DNA from: an uncultured Allomuricauda sp.
Lineage (GTDB): Bacteria > Bacteroidota > Bacteroidia > Flavobacteriales > Flavobacteriaceae
Assembly: GCF_947499695.1 (NCBI RefSeq)
Contig: NZ_CANMPQ010000001.1
Location: forward strand, 496,001-560,000
Length of the DNA stretch: 64,000 nucleotides
Direction: 5' to 3'
Made by a program: the position numbers and the translations under genes. Of the stretch, positions 27,427 to 36,040 are shown in pieces (position 1 is the first letter of the stretch; the number at the start of each line of letters is the position of its first letter). Below the pieces are notes generated by a model that was given only the letters and a program-made list of their open reading frames with translations, was not told the origin of the DNA and searched no databases.

Positions 27427-27496
27427 ACTGTTACTGAAACAAGTTCAGCACAAGAAAGTGAAGTTCGGGAAATTTAATTTAAGATTCAAGACACAA

Positions 27497-28156
27497 TTAA
27501 ATATGCTGCTTTAGCCAATCTTGAAACGAATAGAAATTTTGTTGCGATACCCCATGTCCGATGGGAAACTCTTCATAGGTGTGTTTTATCCCAAGTTGAT
27601 TGAGAAAAGCTGGAGTTTTTTGCGCCCATTCCAAAGGAATTACTTGGTCCACCTGTCCATGTGAAGCATAAATATTGAGGGCACTATGATTCTTCTCTTG
27701 ATACTCCTCAATAAGAATCTTTTCATTGATATAACCGCTCAAGGCAACAACATTCTTAATCTTCTCTGGAAAGGATAGGGCTACGGAATAGCTTAATATG
27801 GTGCCCTGGCTAAAGCCCAAAAGTGTTACATTTTCTGTGTCCAGATTATAGGCGTTGCAGGCTTCATCAATAAAAGCTACGATTTTATCCCTTGATGTTT
27901 TTGCTTGTTCGTCATCGCTCCACTTACCATATTCCGCATCAAAATTAATGGCGTACCACGCATGACCAAAAGGTTCTAGGTCATAAGGAGCCTTAACTGA
28001 GATTACATACAGTTCTTCAGGAAGTTCGGAAGCAAAAGAGAACAGGTCTTCTTCGTTACTTCCATAGCCATGAAACATAAAAACTGAAGGTACTTTTCCG
28101 GATGTAATCGAGGAAGGTCGGTGTAGGTACTCCAATGATAATGGGGTGGGGGACAT
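27497..28156 (-). CDS. alpha/beta hydrolase, carboxylesterase/phospholipase type (YpfH/EstB family)
   Basis: A 219-residue cytosolic esterase. The oxyanion region MFHGYGSNEEDL (about 27-38), nucleophile elbow GFSQG with Ser116, Asp170 in HGQVDQVIP and His201 in GHGVS form the complete catalytic triad of the phospholipase/carboxylesterase family (PF02230). It starts 9 bp after the small membrane protein gene and is the last gene of the BatA operon. The natural substrate is unknown; family members hydrolyse short acyl esters or lysophospholipids. Confidence 0.88.
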   Translation of the reverse strand: MSPTPLSLEYLHRPSSITSGKVPSVFMFHGYGSNEEDLFSFASELPEELYVISVKAPYDLEPFGHAWYAINFDAEYGKWSDDEQAKTSRDKIVAFIDEACNAYNLDTENVTLLGFSQGTILSYSVALSFPEKIKNVVALSGYINEKILIEEYQEKNHSALNIYASHGQVDQVIPLEWAQKTPAFLNQLGIKHTYEEFPIGHGVSQQNFYSFQDWLKQHI

Positions 28157-28165
28157 TTTAATAAA

Positions 28166-28489
28166 TTATGGAATAAAGGTAAACCATTTTTGAAAACGTT
28201 CACCGATAATAGGAAGCGGTTTGGTTTTGCCATTAAGAGCCTGAAGAAAACCATAGCCCCAAATAATAAGATATAACAAGTACAATCCTAGGGATGCATA
28301 GGCAATTCCTGTAAACGTAAGTACAATAGCCATGGCATGAAAAATCAGGTGGATGCCAAAGGCCTGGCGCGTATGGAAGCGAGCAAAGGCATTTTTAGGC
28401 TCAATGTTCATCGTTATGGCTATCAGGCTTCCAACTATCGTTAAATAGGCAATAATGGCTGTGGTCCTTCCGGAATTTGTCTTGCTCAA
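28166..28489 (-). CDS. DUF4870-like small integral membrane protein
   Basis: A 107-residue protein with three hydrophobic helices (TAIIAYLTIVGSLIAI; FGIHLIFHAMAIVLTF; LGLYLLYLIIWGYGFLQAL). The motif FARFHTRQAFGIHL between the first two is the recognisable signature of DUF4870/YtxH-like 'import component' proteins. The start appears to be TTG at 28489, since no better ATG exists in frame before the first helix. It lies 4 bp after the dihydroorotase-like gene and 9 bp before the esterase. Function unknown. Confidence 0.75.
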   Translation of the reverse strand: MSKTNSGRTTAIIAYLTIVGSLIAITMNIEPKNAFARFHTRQAFGIHLIFHAMAIVLTFTGIAYASLGLYLLYLIIWGYGFLQALNGKTKPLPIIGERFQKWFTFIP

Positions 28490-28493
28490 TGTA

Positions 28494-29747
28494 CTAGATG
28501 GTAATTTGGTTATTATTTACGACCCCATAAACTTTTCCTTTTAGAGAAGCTCCGAGGAACATGCTGTTTTTTGAAGTTGACAGAATACTATCCATATTAA
28601 ACTCCGATTCAAAATCAGGGTCAAATAGTGTTAAGCAGGCCTGAGATCCTTCTTTTATTTCTGGTGTTGCAAGACCAAATCGCTCTCGCCCTGCAGTTAG
28701 GAGTCTTATGGTATCCTCCAGGTCGAAAAGCTGGTTTAAACCTCCAAAAGCTGATTCTAACCCGATAGTTCCGTTGCCTGCATTATCAAACTCAACTCGT
28801 TTTTCTTCAATATCCAAGGGAAGGTGATCTGTAGTTACAAAATCGATGGTTCCATCTTTGAGGCCTTTAATAAGAGCTCTACAATCTGCACTGCTGCGCA
28901 ATGGCGGAGATACCTTATAAGCTGTATCGAATTCGTTTAAACTTTCATCCGTATGCGTTAGGTTATGCACGGCGACGCTGCAGCTAACATCCAATCCTTT
29001 CTTTTTGGCATTGGCAATCAACTTTACTGAACCTGTCGTGGATATCGTGGGTATATGTAATTTTCCCCCAGTATACTCCAATATGAATAGGTCTCTGGAG
29101 ATTTGAAGTTCCTCTGCAAGATTAGGAATTCCTTTTAACCCGAGTGAGGTGGAGGTTTTCCCTTCATGCACAATTCCTTTGCCTTTGATTTGGTAGTCCA
29201 TTGGAAAAGAGAACACTAGACCATCAAAGTTTTGGGCATACAGCAATGCTATTTTTAGAAGATTTGGGTTGGAAATCTGTTGTTTGAAGTCATAAAAGGC
29301 TATGGCACCGGCATTTCGCATATCAAACAGCTCCGCCAAATCGGTGCCTTTTGCATCTTTGGTCAAGGTTCCCAGTGGATGAAGGCGAGTGGAACTTCCA
29401 TTTGCCCGCTCCTTAAGAAAGACAATATCAGAACTAGTGTCCGGAACCGGTTTGGTATTCGGATTCAATATAACATCCGTAAAACCACTTTGGCTCGCAA
29501 CTTTAAGTCCGTTCGCAATGGTTTCCCTTTCCTCGTAACCAGGCTCTCCGAAACTTACCCCAGAATCAAACCATCCAATGGAAACATGGAGATTTTTTTT
29601 ATCTACTACTTTACTATTTGAAGGAGGATCAATGGAAGAGGCAATCTTTTCAATAACCCCTTTTCTTATGAGGATATCCCTTTTTTTAAGGTGCAATGCC
29701 TTGTTTTCAGGTGATATAATCTTGGCCGACTTCAGCAGCATGTTCAT
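28494..29747 (-). CDS. dihydroorotase-like amidohydrolase lacking the HxH metal motif
   Basis: From the ATG at 29747, which overlaps the BatA stop as ATGA, the protein has 417 residues. It has the cyclic amidohydrolase fold: N-terminal strand region (LLKSAKIISPEN), GEPGYEERETIANGL, AVHNLTHTD, and DFVTTDHLPLD. In active dihydroorotase the first motif is DxHxH; here it reads WFDSGVS, so both metal-binding His are replaced (Gly63 and Ser65). Other landmarks, such as TTDH with its Asp, remain. It may be a non-catalytic DHOase-like protein that supports aspartate transcarbamoylase, as PyrC' does in some bacteria, or it may use another metal arrangement. Flavobacterial genomes routinely annotate it as pyrC. 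Confidence 0.8.
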   Translation of the reverse strand: MNMLLKSAKIISPENKALHLKKRDILIRKGVIEKIASSIDPPSNSKVVDKKNLHVSIGWFDSGVSFGEPGYEERETIANGLKVASQSGFTDVILNPNTKPVPDTSSDIVFLKERANGSSTRLHPLGTLTKDAKGTDLAELFDMRNAGAIAFYDFKQQISNPNLLKIALLYAQNFDGLVFSFPMDYQIKGKGIVHEGKTSTSLGLKGIPNLAEELQISRDLFILEYTGGKLHIPTISTTGSVKLIANAKKKGLDVSCSVAVHNLTHTDESLNEFDTAYKVSPPLRSSADCRALIKGLKDGTIDFVTTDHLPLDIEEKRVEFDNAGNGTIGLESAFGGLNQLFDLEDTIRLLTAGRERFGLATPEIKEGSQACLTLFDPDFESEFNMDSILSTSKNSMFLGASLKGKVYGVVNNNQITI

Positions 29748-31666
29748 GTAATGAATTTTTGAATGATTACTTCGATGAGCGCCAGAAGCAGCGCTAAAAT
29801 AACAAACCATTTCCAATATGCGGTAATGCTGTCTTCTGATTGCAGATGGTCAAAAAGTGCGGGAACGGAATTTTGGACATTTATAGCATCCAAATTGGAT
29901 AAGTCCATATAATTGAGTTCACTCTCCTCACGTGGGTAGTTGAAACTGATATTCCTTAGGAATTCCCCATTATTTAAAACATCAAATATGCCATCTGAGG
30001 TAGGATTTTCATCAAACTCCAGACGAACCTTGTTTGGAAAATTTTGCTGTAGAGGAATAAACGAATTCCCTTGTTTGGATACACTTAAAATATTATCACT
30101 TCCCAATTGGGTTGCAATGTCTATTGTCCCACTTTCTCCTACAGTATGGTAAAGGTCTGAAGATTTTAGGCTAAAAACACCCATATTATAAAAGGTTGGG
30201 ACAATCAACGGAGAGTTTTTAAAATTGGAATTTTCAATATTTAAAGGGGCCGTAAAAAGGTAGAAACCGTCATTTCCTATTAGAAAAGCATCATTTCCTT
30301 CAAAAGTCAATATTCTTGGTGCACGTGATGTAACCTTGAAGAATTGCTTCACCGAGGGATATTGAAAATTATATACTTCTTTTTCAAATACATTTTTGTA
30401 CAGCGGGTGATCAAAGGAAATTGTAGTGATCTTTTTATCTACAGTAGTTTCTTCAAGCAATTTAGTAGCAGAAAAACCAGATAAAAACTGATTATATGAG
30501 TCAAGGTCACTGCCAACAGCCGGAATTACAATTACAGTTCCGCCATTTTCTCTAAACCTCCTAAGGACTTGCTGTAAGCTATTCGGGATAGTTTTTAAAT
30601 TATTCAGAACAACCACATTTTGCTTGTCGATATTGCTGTAATCCAATTGATTTAGGATGGTTTGTTGTAAAGTGAACTCATTTGGGGTGTATAAACGGGA
30701 TAAATAATCAGCATTCCTATCTCCAACAGCCAGAACTTTGATTTTTTCCTTCTTATTGATATTGAAAAAGAACTGATCGTCGTAATTCAAACTGGCGTCT
30801 GTAACTTGTAATCGACCTTTTATTTCTTTGTTCGCCGGAATTGAAAAGGTAACACTCGACTTTCCATTTGCCGCGAACTTGGCAGCCGTTTTTGCAATTA
30901 ATGTGTCACTATTATAAAGGGATATAGGTAAGGCGTCACCATCCAATCCGCCAGATAATAGCGTTGTGAGCGAAACTTGCTCCGATATGTCGTTACTGAT
31001 ATAAGCAGAATCGATAGAAATATTCTGTAATTCCTTTGGTTGCACGGCTACAAAATATGTCGATGTGGCCGAATCTGCAATAATGGTTTTGGGACTAAGT
31101 CTTTGCTGAAAGTCAGAAACAAGAATCAAGTTTTTCCGAATTGAATTCGATTTTGAAAACAACGTATTTCCTTTAAGTTGAATTTCATCCAAAGTCAATT
31201 GCTTGTAGGAATAGGGAAGTGACAACAATGTATTTTGAATGTCCTTTAGTTTGATATTCTTGAACGTACGATGATTGGTAAAAAGACTGAAAACTTGTTC
31301 CGGGCCAACACTCTTGATTAAATCTTGAACAGATTTTTCTAACAACGTGATGCCATTCGATTTGGCTTGCATACTGAACGAATCATCAAGATAAACTACT
31401 GTCTCTTTTTCTTGAAGTGCAGTTGTAGAAGCTGAGAAAGGTTGAGCGAATGCAAAAATCAAACATGCCAATAAAAGCAGGCGAGTAAACAAAAGGAGCC
31501 ACTTTTTAAGCGTATTGCTTTTTCTGGATTCCGAAACTACTTTTTGTAGCATAGCTACATTAGTAAAAGGAGTTTTCTTAAACCTTCGGAGTTGAAAAAG
31601 ATGGATAATAATGGGAATTAGTAGAAGAAAAAGGGCCCAAAGAATTTCTGGATGTTTAAACTGCAT
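29744..31666 (-). CDS. BatA domain-containing membrane protein (aerotolerance-type)
   Basis: A 640-residue protein that begins MQFKHPEILWAL followed by a membrane helix (LFLLLIPIIIHLFQL), the BatA N-terminal domain. A second helix is at about 57-77 (LLLFTRLLLLACLIFAFAQ), a large periplasmic von Willebrand-like/beta region lies in the middle, and one helix is at the end (WFVILALLLALIEVII). I chose the ATG at 31666; the TTG two codons earlier is unlikely. Bat proteins are linked to the MoxR-VWA envelope stress system in Bacteroidota. No moxR is adjacent, so this is a stand-alone BatA-type protein. It opens a four-gene operon with the DHOase-like gene. Confidence 0.85.
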   Translation of the reverse strand: MQFKHPEILWALFLLLIPIIIHLFQLRRFKKTPFTNVAMLQKVVSESRKSNTLKKWLLLFTRLLLLACLIFAFAQPFSASTTALQEKETVVYLDDSFSMQAKSNGITLLEKSVQDLIKSVGPEQVFSLFTNHRTFKNIKLKDIQNTLLSLPYSYKQLTLDEIQLKGNTLFSKSNSIRKNLILVSDFQQRLSPKTIIADSATSTYFVAVQPKELQNISIDSAYISNDISEQVSLTTLLSGGLDGDALPISLYNSDTLIAKTAAKFAANGKSSVTFSIPANKEIKGRLQVTDASLNYDDQFFFNINKKEKIKVLAVGDRNADYLSRLYTPNEFTLQQTILNQLDYSNIDKQNVVVLNNLKTIPNSLQQVLRRFRENGGTVIVIPAVGSDLDSYNQFLSGFSATKLLEETTVDKKITTISFDHPLYKNVFEKEVYNFQYPSVKQFFKVTSRAPRILTFEGNDAFLIGNDGFYLFTAPLNIENSNFKNSPLIVPTFYNMGVFSLKSSDLYHTVGESGTIDIATQLGSDNILSVSKQGNSFIPLQQNFPNKVRLEFDENPTSDGIFDVLNNGEFLRNISFNYPREESELNYMDLSNLDAINVQNSVPALFDHLQSEDSITAYWKWFVILALLLALIEVIIQKFIT

Positions 31667-31762
31667 TCCCAACCTTGATTGGGCAAATATAGGTATTATA
31701 AATATGGTTTCCTCCGTTGTTTGGTGTTAAGACTTATATAAATTCGATGATCCCCACAGTCG

Positions 31763-32770
31763 TTAACAGAAGAAATAATAGTCTTGCATAGGCTGCTGCC
31801 GCATTTTATGGAAGAAATTCTTTATTTCAATTTGAGCTTCTTCATTGGCCACCGTTACGATGCTCTGGGGGTTATCTAATTTTTCTAAGGCGGTGAAGTG
31901 CACCAATTCTGTATCGTAGATTTTTTTACCAATCTTTTTGGGATTATCGCAAAGCCAGGTAAAGTCTATTTTATGCTCTACGAGTTTTTTGGCAATATTC
32001 TTTCCCTTAAACCCGGCGCCCCAAATGGCCAACGGGCGTTGTTTGTCATGGTCTAACTTCAGAAAATAGTGGAGTTTAATATCCAAAAAATAATTCTGGG
32101 CGTAATGTTCATGCGTTCGGGAAGTTCTAGTATCATAATCACGCCATAAATGGAGTATTTCCGTGCAGGGGATAATTTTTAGACCCTTTTCATAAAATCG
32201 AAAGGTAAGATCGTAATCTTCGGGATATCGGTTTGGTTCGAACGCTCCACATGCATCAAGGTCTTCTTTGAAACTCATCCAACAAGGCGATGGAATAACA
32301 CATTCCTTATAGATTTCATCATAATTATTTCCATCCGAAGTCAACTTGTTCAGCCATTTTTCATAACGCTCATACCCGTTACTGATGCCTCGGTCTGAAA
32401 AATATTTAACCTGACCTACTGAAATATGACCATTTCCATGTTTATTAAGATCGTTCACCATAACCGACAGCCGATTGGGTTTCATTATGTCATCTGAGTC
32501 CATACGTGTGATGAATGCTCCCTTTACATTGGAATAGGCCGTACGAAGGGCAGAAATAATACCTTCGCCTTTATTGGTAAACACTTTTATTCTTGAATCT
32601 GATTGGGAATAAACGGTTAGAACTTTTAAACTATCATCCGTAGAATGGTCATCTACTGCCAAGACTTCCCAAGCTTCAAAATCCTGGTTAACGATGGAAT
32701 CTAAACAGGCAGGTAGAAAATGCGCTGTGTTCTTAAAAGGGATAAGGATACTAACCTCGAGATTTTGCAT
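31763..32770 (-). CDS. glycosyltransferase family 2 protein with C-terminal Rossmann-like domain
   Basis: A 335-residue enzyme. The GT-A domain (about 1-220) has SILIPFKNTAHFLPACLDSI at the start, DDHSTDDS and the metal-binding MDSDD motif (TRMDSDDIM, about 113-121), with PEDYDLTFR around 185-193 as the acceptor/catalytic acid region. A linker follows, and then from about 250 a second domain starts with PLAIWGAGFKGKNIA, a glycine-rich nucleotide-binding loop, and continues ...LCDNPKKIGKK and VTVANEEAQ. GT2 with this extra Rossmann-like part occurs in Bacteroidota; its ligand is not known. Single gene, with no tight operon partner. Confidence 0.85.
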   Translation of the reverse strand: MQNLEVSILIPFKNTAHFLPACLDSIVNQDFEAWEVLAVDDHSTDDSLKVLTVYSQSDSRIKVFTNKGEGIISALRTAYSNVKGAFITRMDSDDIMKPNRLSVMVNDLNKHGNGHISVGQVKYFSDRGISNGYERYEKWLNKLTSDGNNYDEIYKECVIPSPCWMSFKEDLDACGAFEPNRYPEDYDLTFRFYEKGLKIIPCTEILHLWRDYDTRTSRTHEHYAQNYFLDIKLHYFLKLDHDKQRPLAIWGAGFKGKNIAKKLVEHKIDFTWLCDNPKKIGKKIYDTELVHFTALEKLDNPQSIVTVANEEAQIEIKNFFHKMRQQPMQDYYFFC

Positions 32771-32809
32771 TATGCAAAGTAAACAAAATCCCGAGGGAAA
32801 ATACCCGAA

Positions 32810-33268
32810 TTATTCAAAGGGTAGAACGTCAGGCTCTATGTAGCTTACCCTTGCTTCCTCACTGGAAAAGATATCAATTCCGTAATGTTGGTCCAGCAAT
32901 GCTCTGAAGGCAAATTTCAATCCCGGAAATTCCTTTATAAAAGCTCCAAAATCAGTTGAATCGGACTTTTGCATAAAATGATGGACTGTTTTTACAGCAG
33001 CTACGGTAAGCGTTGTGTTAAACTTATCTCCTTTTCCATGGAGTTTATCAAACTGTCTAATTTCATTACAAGCCTTGTCAACAGCTTTTTTCTCTCCATA
33101 TTTTTTAAGGTACAGCCAAGCCAATCTTAAATGTGCTTCATGATCAAAAAGCGAAGGGGGGAGGTCTCCTTGTTCAAATAAGCTCTCGAATAGAACATCG
33201 CCTAATTCCGAATGGTGCTTGATTGATTTCTTATTCCAATACTGGGGATTAAAGCAAGGCATATGCAT
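32810..33268 (-). CDS. conserved hypothetical protein paired with a fatty acid hydroxylase gene
   Basis: A 152-residue soluble, probably all-helical protein. Landmarks are FDHEAHLRLAWLYLKKYG (about 41-58), FNTTLTVAAVKTVHHFM in the middle and PDVLPFE at the end. I recall an uncharacterised family with the pattern F-x-H-x-x-H-x-R-x-A-W-x-Y-L followed by Y/F-H/N-x-T-L-T, but know no function. The His pair and the Glu could bind a metal. It begins 8 bp after the stop of the membrane hydroxylase gene, so the two are co-transcribed, hinting at work on the same substrate or on its synthesis. Confidence 0.65.
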   Translation of the reverse strand: MHMPCFNPQYWNKKSIKHHSELGDVLFESLFEQGDLPPSLFDHEAHLRLAWLYLKKYGEKKAVDKACNEIRQFDKLHGKGDKFNTTLTVAAVKTVHHFMQKSDSTDFGAFIKEFPGLKFAFRALLDQHYGIDIFSSEEARVSYIEPDVLPFE

Positions 33269-33276
33269 CAGTTTTA

Positions 33277-34056
33277 TTAGACAGTTTCTTTCTTGTTTAC
33301 ATCTTTAAAGGTTATCATGTCCCATACTCTAGCTGAAGCCCCATGATAGAAACCGGTTTCATTTTCATATCCCTTTGGGTTTTTAAAAGTTCCAAAAATG
33401 ATATCGAAAATCGGGATGTCAGAATAATTATATGCGTGAATACCTTTGGCATGATGCACGGTATGCGCTTCTGGTCTTTGGATAAAGTATCCAATCCATG
33501 CCGGCGTTTTGATGTTACTGTGTTGAAAGATTCCCAAGAAAGTGGTTATCAAAATAAACAGTGTAGATGCTTCAGCGGTAAAACCGGCTACAACAACTAA
33601 ACATAGACTTCCTAAGAAAGTGAATCCTATCATATCCATTGGACTAAAGTAAAAAGCTCCATAGCTGTCCATACGCTCAGCACTGTGATGCATTTGATGG
33701 AAAACTTTCCAAAGTCTATCATTTTTGTGCATGCTTCTATGCCAGACGTAGAGTGCAAACTCATAGATTATGATTCCCACAAATGCACCCCACCATGTAC
33801 CAAGGGCTGTCAAATCGAAAATCTGATAATCAACTAGGTAAGTGTCCCAGATAAGTGGAAAATACGTTGATAGATAAAAGAAAACAGCAAAGGACGTTAG
33901 TCCTCGGAGTTTCCAAAATTTCATTTTGGGGAGTTTTCTGGCCGGAAAAACGGCCTCCCATACCATTAGAACCCCATACATTCCCAATACAATTAATGAT
34001 ATTGGGTCGATTAGTACCTCCCAAGGGTTTGGTAGATTTTGCAAAATTGCTTCCAT
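33277..34056 (-). CDS. sterol desaturase / fatty acid hydroxylase superfamily membrane enzyme
   Basis: A 259-residue integral membrane di-iron enzyme with four to five helices. The three His clusters that bind iron are present: HRSMH (about 105-109), HQMHHS (about 119-124) and HTVHHAKG near residue 197, plus a further His in IHAYNY. The superfamily hydroxylates or desaturates lipids such as fatty acids, sterols or carotenoids. With a serine palmitoyltransferase-like gene elsewhere in the window, a hydroxylated lipid is plausible, but the substrate cannot be told. Followed by the 152-residue unknown gene with 8 bp between. Confidence 0.88.
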   Translation of the reverse strand: MEAILQNLPNPWEVLIDPISLIVLGMYGVLMVWEAVFPARKLPKMKFWKLRGLTSFAVFFYLSTYFPLIWDTYLVDYQIFDLTALGTWWGAFVGIIIYEFALYVWHRSMHKNDRLWKVFHQMHHSAERMDSYGAFYFSPMDMIGFTFLGSLCLVVVAGFTAEASTLFILITTFLGIFQHSNIKTPAWIGYFIQRPEAHTVHHAKGIHAYNYSDIPIFDIIFGTFKNPKGYENETGFYHGASARVWDMITFKDVNKKETV

Positions 34057-34140
34057 TTTTTGTTATTTAAAATATTAGATCATGTTTCACTTATATAGGC
34101 AAAAGTTTTTGCCTTACAATGTGAGGAAGCGATGTAAGTA

Positions 34141-35919
34141 TTATATGGTCCACTGGTGTGGCGACTCGGGAGTGTAGCTGCAGTAAGTCCCGGTTTTGAT
34201 TGAATTGGATAAGTGTTTGGACAGTTTCGGATGTACTTTTTCAATTTTTTTTATTGCGCTTCGTATACGCCAGGTAACCGCGGATCTTGCTTTCTCCAAC
34301 GAGGATCCTGTTTTTCTTGCTTTATTGGCCATGCCCGTAACTTGTGATAGGTGCTCCAACAGCACGTCATACTCTTCTCGAAGTTCATCGGCCTTTAAAG
34401 CGTGTCCCATCTCTTCAGCGTCTGAAATATCGGATTGAAGTTGTTGAATTTTGCTTTTGTAATCTCCAAGAGCTTTGTTGTCCGCAAGTTCTGTTCCGTC
34501 ACTGTCCAAAACAGTACCCATTAATTCGGTGCAATGGATTTCACTTTCAGGATTGGCTAACAATTTGGCAATATCTTGGAGTCCTTTGGAATCCTTTAGA
34601 ACAGCCGATTCATTGGCATACCGCAATTCCCACAATTCTCCTTTTTGTGTAAAATCACCAGATGTGTTCGAGGTTTGGAATTGCTGTTTTTTAGCAACAA
34701 TACTTGGTTTTCCCATCATAAAACTCCAAAAGGGTTCCAAATTGGATGTATTCTTATATGGATTTACTGTTCGCTGCCATTCAATGGCCGTTTTTACATC
34801 GGCCTTTTTTCCGTTGTTAATGTTCTCTTGGAAAATCACCAGGTACCTTTCCCAATAGTATTGCATTCTTTCAAAATCGGCCAGATGATAATATACAGCA
34901 GCTGCATACGCAGTGAAATCTGTCCAAACAGAATCATATGGAACCTTTTCAACGTATTCTGCTGCCTTTCGATAATCTCCCAATTCAAAATAGATGAATG
35001 ATGCGTGCAGAAAGTATGCGTCAGGATGAAGAGGATTTAAGTTTTTGGCCTTTAGATATAACTGCTCTGCTTCTTTTGAGTACCCCAGGTATACCAAATG
35101 CATGGCCACCTGAATCAGATTATCAGCATCACTTGGATTCATCCGCAGTGATTTTCTCAAAAAATGCTCTGATTTTTCGTAATCCTCGAGATATAAAAAC
35201 GTTCTACCCAGAACTGTTAAGGATATATAATCGTTTTCATCAAGTTCTATAGCTTTTAATGCGTAATCATGCGCTCCTTTCTGGCTTACTTCCCATCGAT
35301 CCCATAAACGACAACTCCACTCATTGAAATAGGAAAGTGAAATGCCTGTATATGCCCTAGCAAAATGGGGGTCTATGTCTAGCGCGGATTCAAAATATTT
35401 CCTTGCCTTTAAATCACTTTCCAAAGAGCCTTTTTTTAATTCGCTCATTCCCAATAACCAGTTTTCGTATGCTGCAAGGTCTACTGATTCCTTTTTATAT
35501 GAGAAAGAGAGTAAATCATAATTTATTTGTTGCTGTAGAACGCTTACAATTTGCTCTATAATACTGTCTTGAGCACTTAGTATGGCATCAATTGTCTCAT
35601 CATGATTTCCAGCAAAAATTACTTTATTGTCCCGGGCACGTACGAGTTTTACACCAATTCGAAAACTATCCTTCATCGGTCTAAAGTTTCCGGTGATTAT
35701 ATAATCGGCTCCCAACTGGGAAATTGATGTAGTATCAGAAGTACTGAGGATATCAAGGGTCGAATATTGGGAAATAACAGAGAGACCAATAAACTTTGAA
35801 AAATTCACGATAAGGTCTTCCGTAAACCCAATAATCATTGGGCTGAGGTCCTTTTCTTCACCCAATATTCTAAATGGGAGAACGGCAACAGTGGTCTCTT
35901 TGTTTCCTACAAGCTCCAT
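34141..35919 (-). CDS. TolB-like/TPR protein with C-terminal domain of actinobacterial-regulator type
   Basis: A 592-residue soluble protein. Residues about 8-135 form a TolB-like (FlgO-like) domain of the kind found after adenylate cyclase or CadC-type modules (TVAVLPF, GFTEDLI, LGADYIITGNFRP). Residues about 160-400 contain TPR units (ARKYFESALDIDPHFARAY; YEKSEHFLRKSLRMNPSDADN; AEQLYLKAKNLNPLHPDAY, each cited in part below 20). The last 150 residues start ELWELRYANESAVLKDSKG, run through a long coiled coil and close with KTGTYCSYTP. I know this tail from large actinobacterial AAA/BTAD-type regulators. The usual N-terminal DNA-binding or cyclase domain is absent. Single gene; probably a regulatory or scaffold protein. 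Confidence 0.8.
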   Translation of the reverse strand: MELVGNKETTVAVLPFRILGEEKDLSPMIIGFTEDLIVNFSKFIGLSVISQYSTLDILSTSDTTSISQLGADYIITGNFRPMKDSFRIGVKLVRARDNKVIFAGNHDETIDAILSAQDSIIEQIVSVLQQQINYDLLSFSYKKESVDLAAYENWLLGMSELKKGSLESDLKARKYFESALDIDPHFARAYTGISLSYFNEWSCRLWDRWEVSQKGAHDYALKAIELDENDYISLTVLGRTFLYLEDYEKSEHFLRKSLRMNPSDADNLIQVAMHLVYLGYSKEAEQLYLKAKNLNPLHPDAYFLHASFIYFELGDYRKAAEYVEKVPYDSVWTDFTAYAAAVYYHLADFERMQYYWERYLVIFQENINNGKKADVKTAIEWQRTVNPYKNTSNLEPFWSFMMGKPSIVAKKQQFQTSNTSGDFTQKGELWELRYANESAVLKDSKGLQDIAKLLANPESEIHCTELMGTVLDSDGTELADNKALGDYKSKIQQLQSDISDAEEMGHALKADELREEYDVLLEHLSQVTGMANKARKTGSSLEKARSAVTWRIRSAIKKIEKVHPKLSKHLSNSIKTGTYCSYTPESPHQWTI

Positions 35920-36040
35920 TCAACAAATAGATTGATGTTTAAAGATACAAAATGCTTTAGATAGACAAATTAACAGTCATGAGGAAGATTTCCGATGGCA
36001 AACATAAACTCAAATACGATTGAGAATCCCTGTTCGAATA

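Noticed and set aside
26700..27430. Integron attC sites around the thioesterase gene
   Set aside because: The flanks do not carry GTTRRRY and RYYYAAC core sites in the right order, and no integrase gene is in the window.
29748..29816. Dihydroorotase-like start inside the BatA gene
   Set aside because: The ATG at 29747 overlaps the BatA stop as ATGA and precedes the usual first strand, whereas the longer form has an unrelated head.
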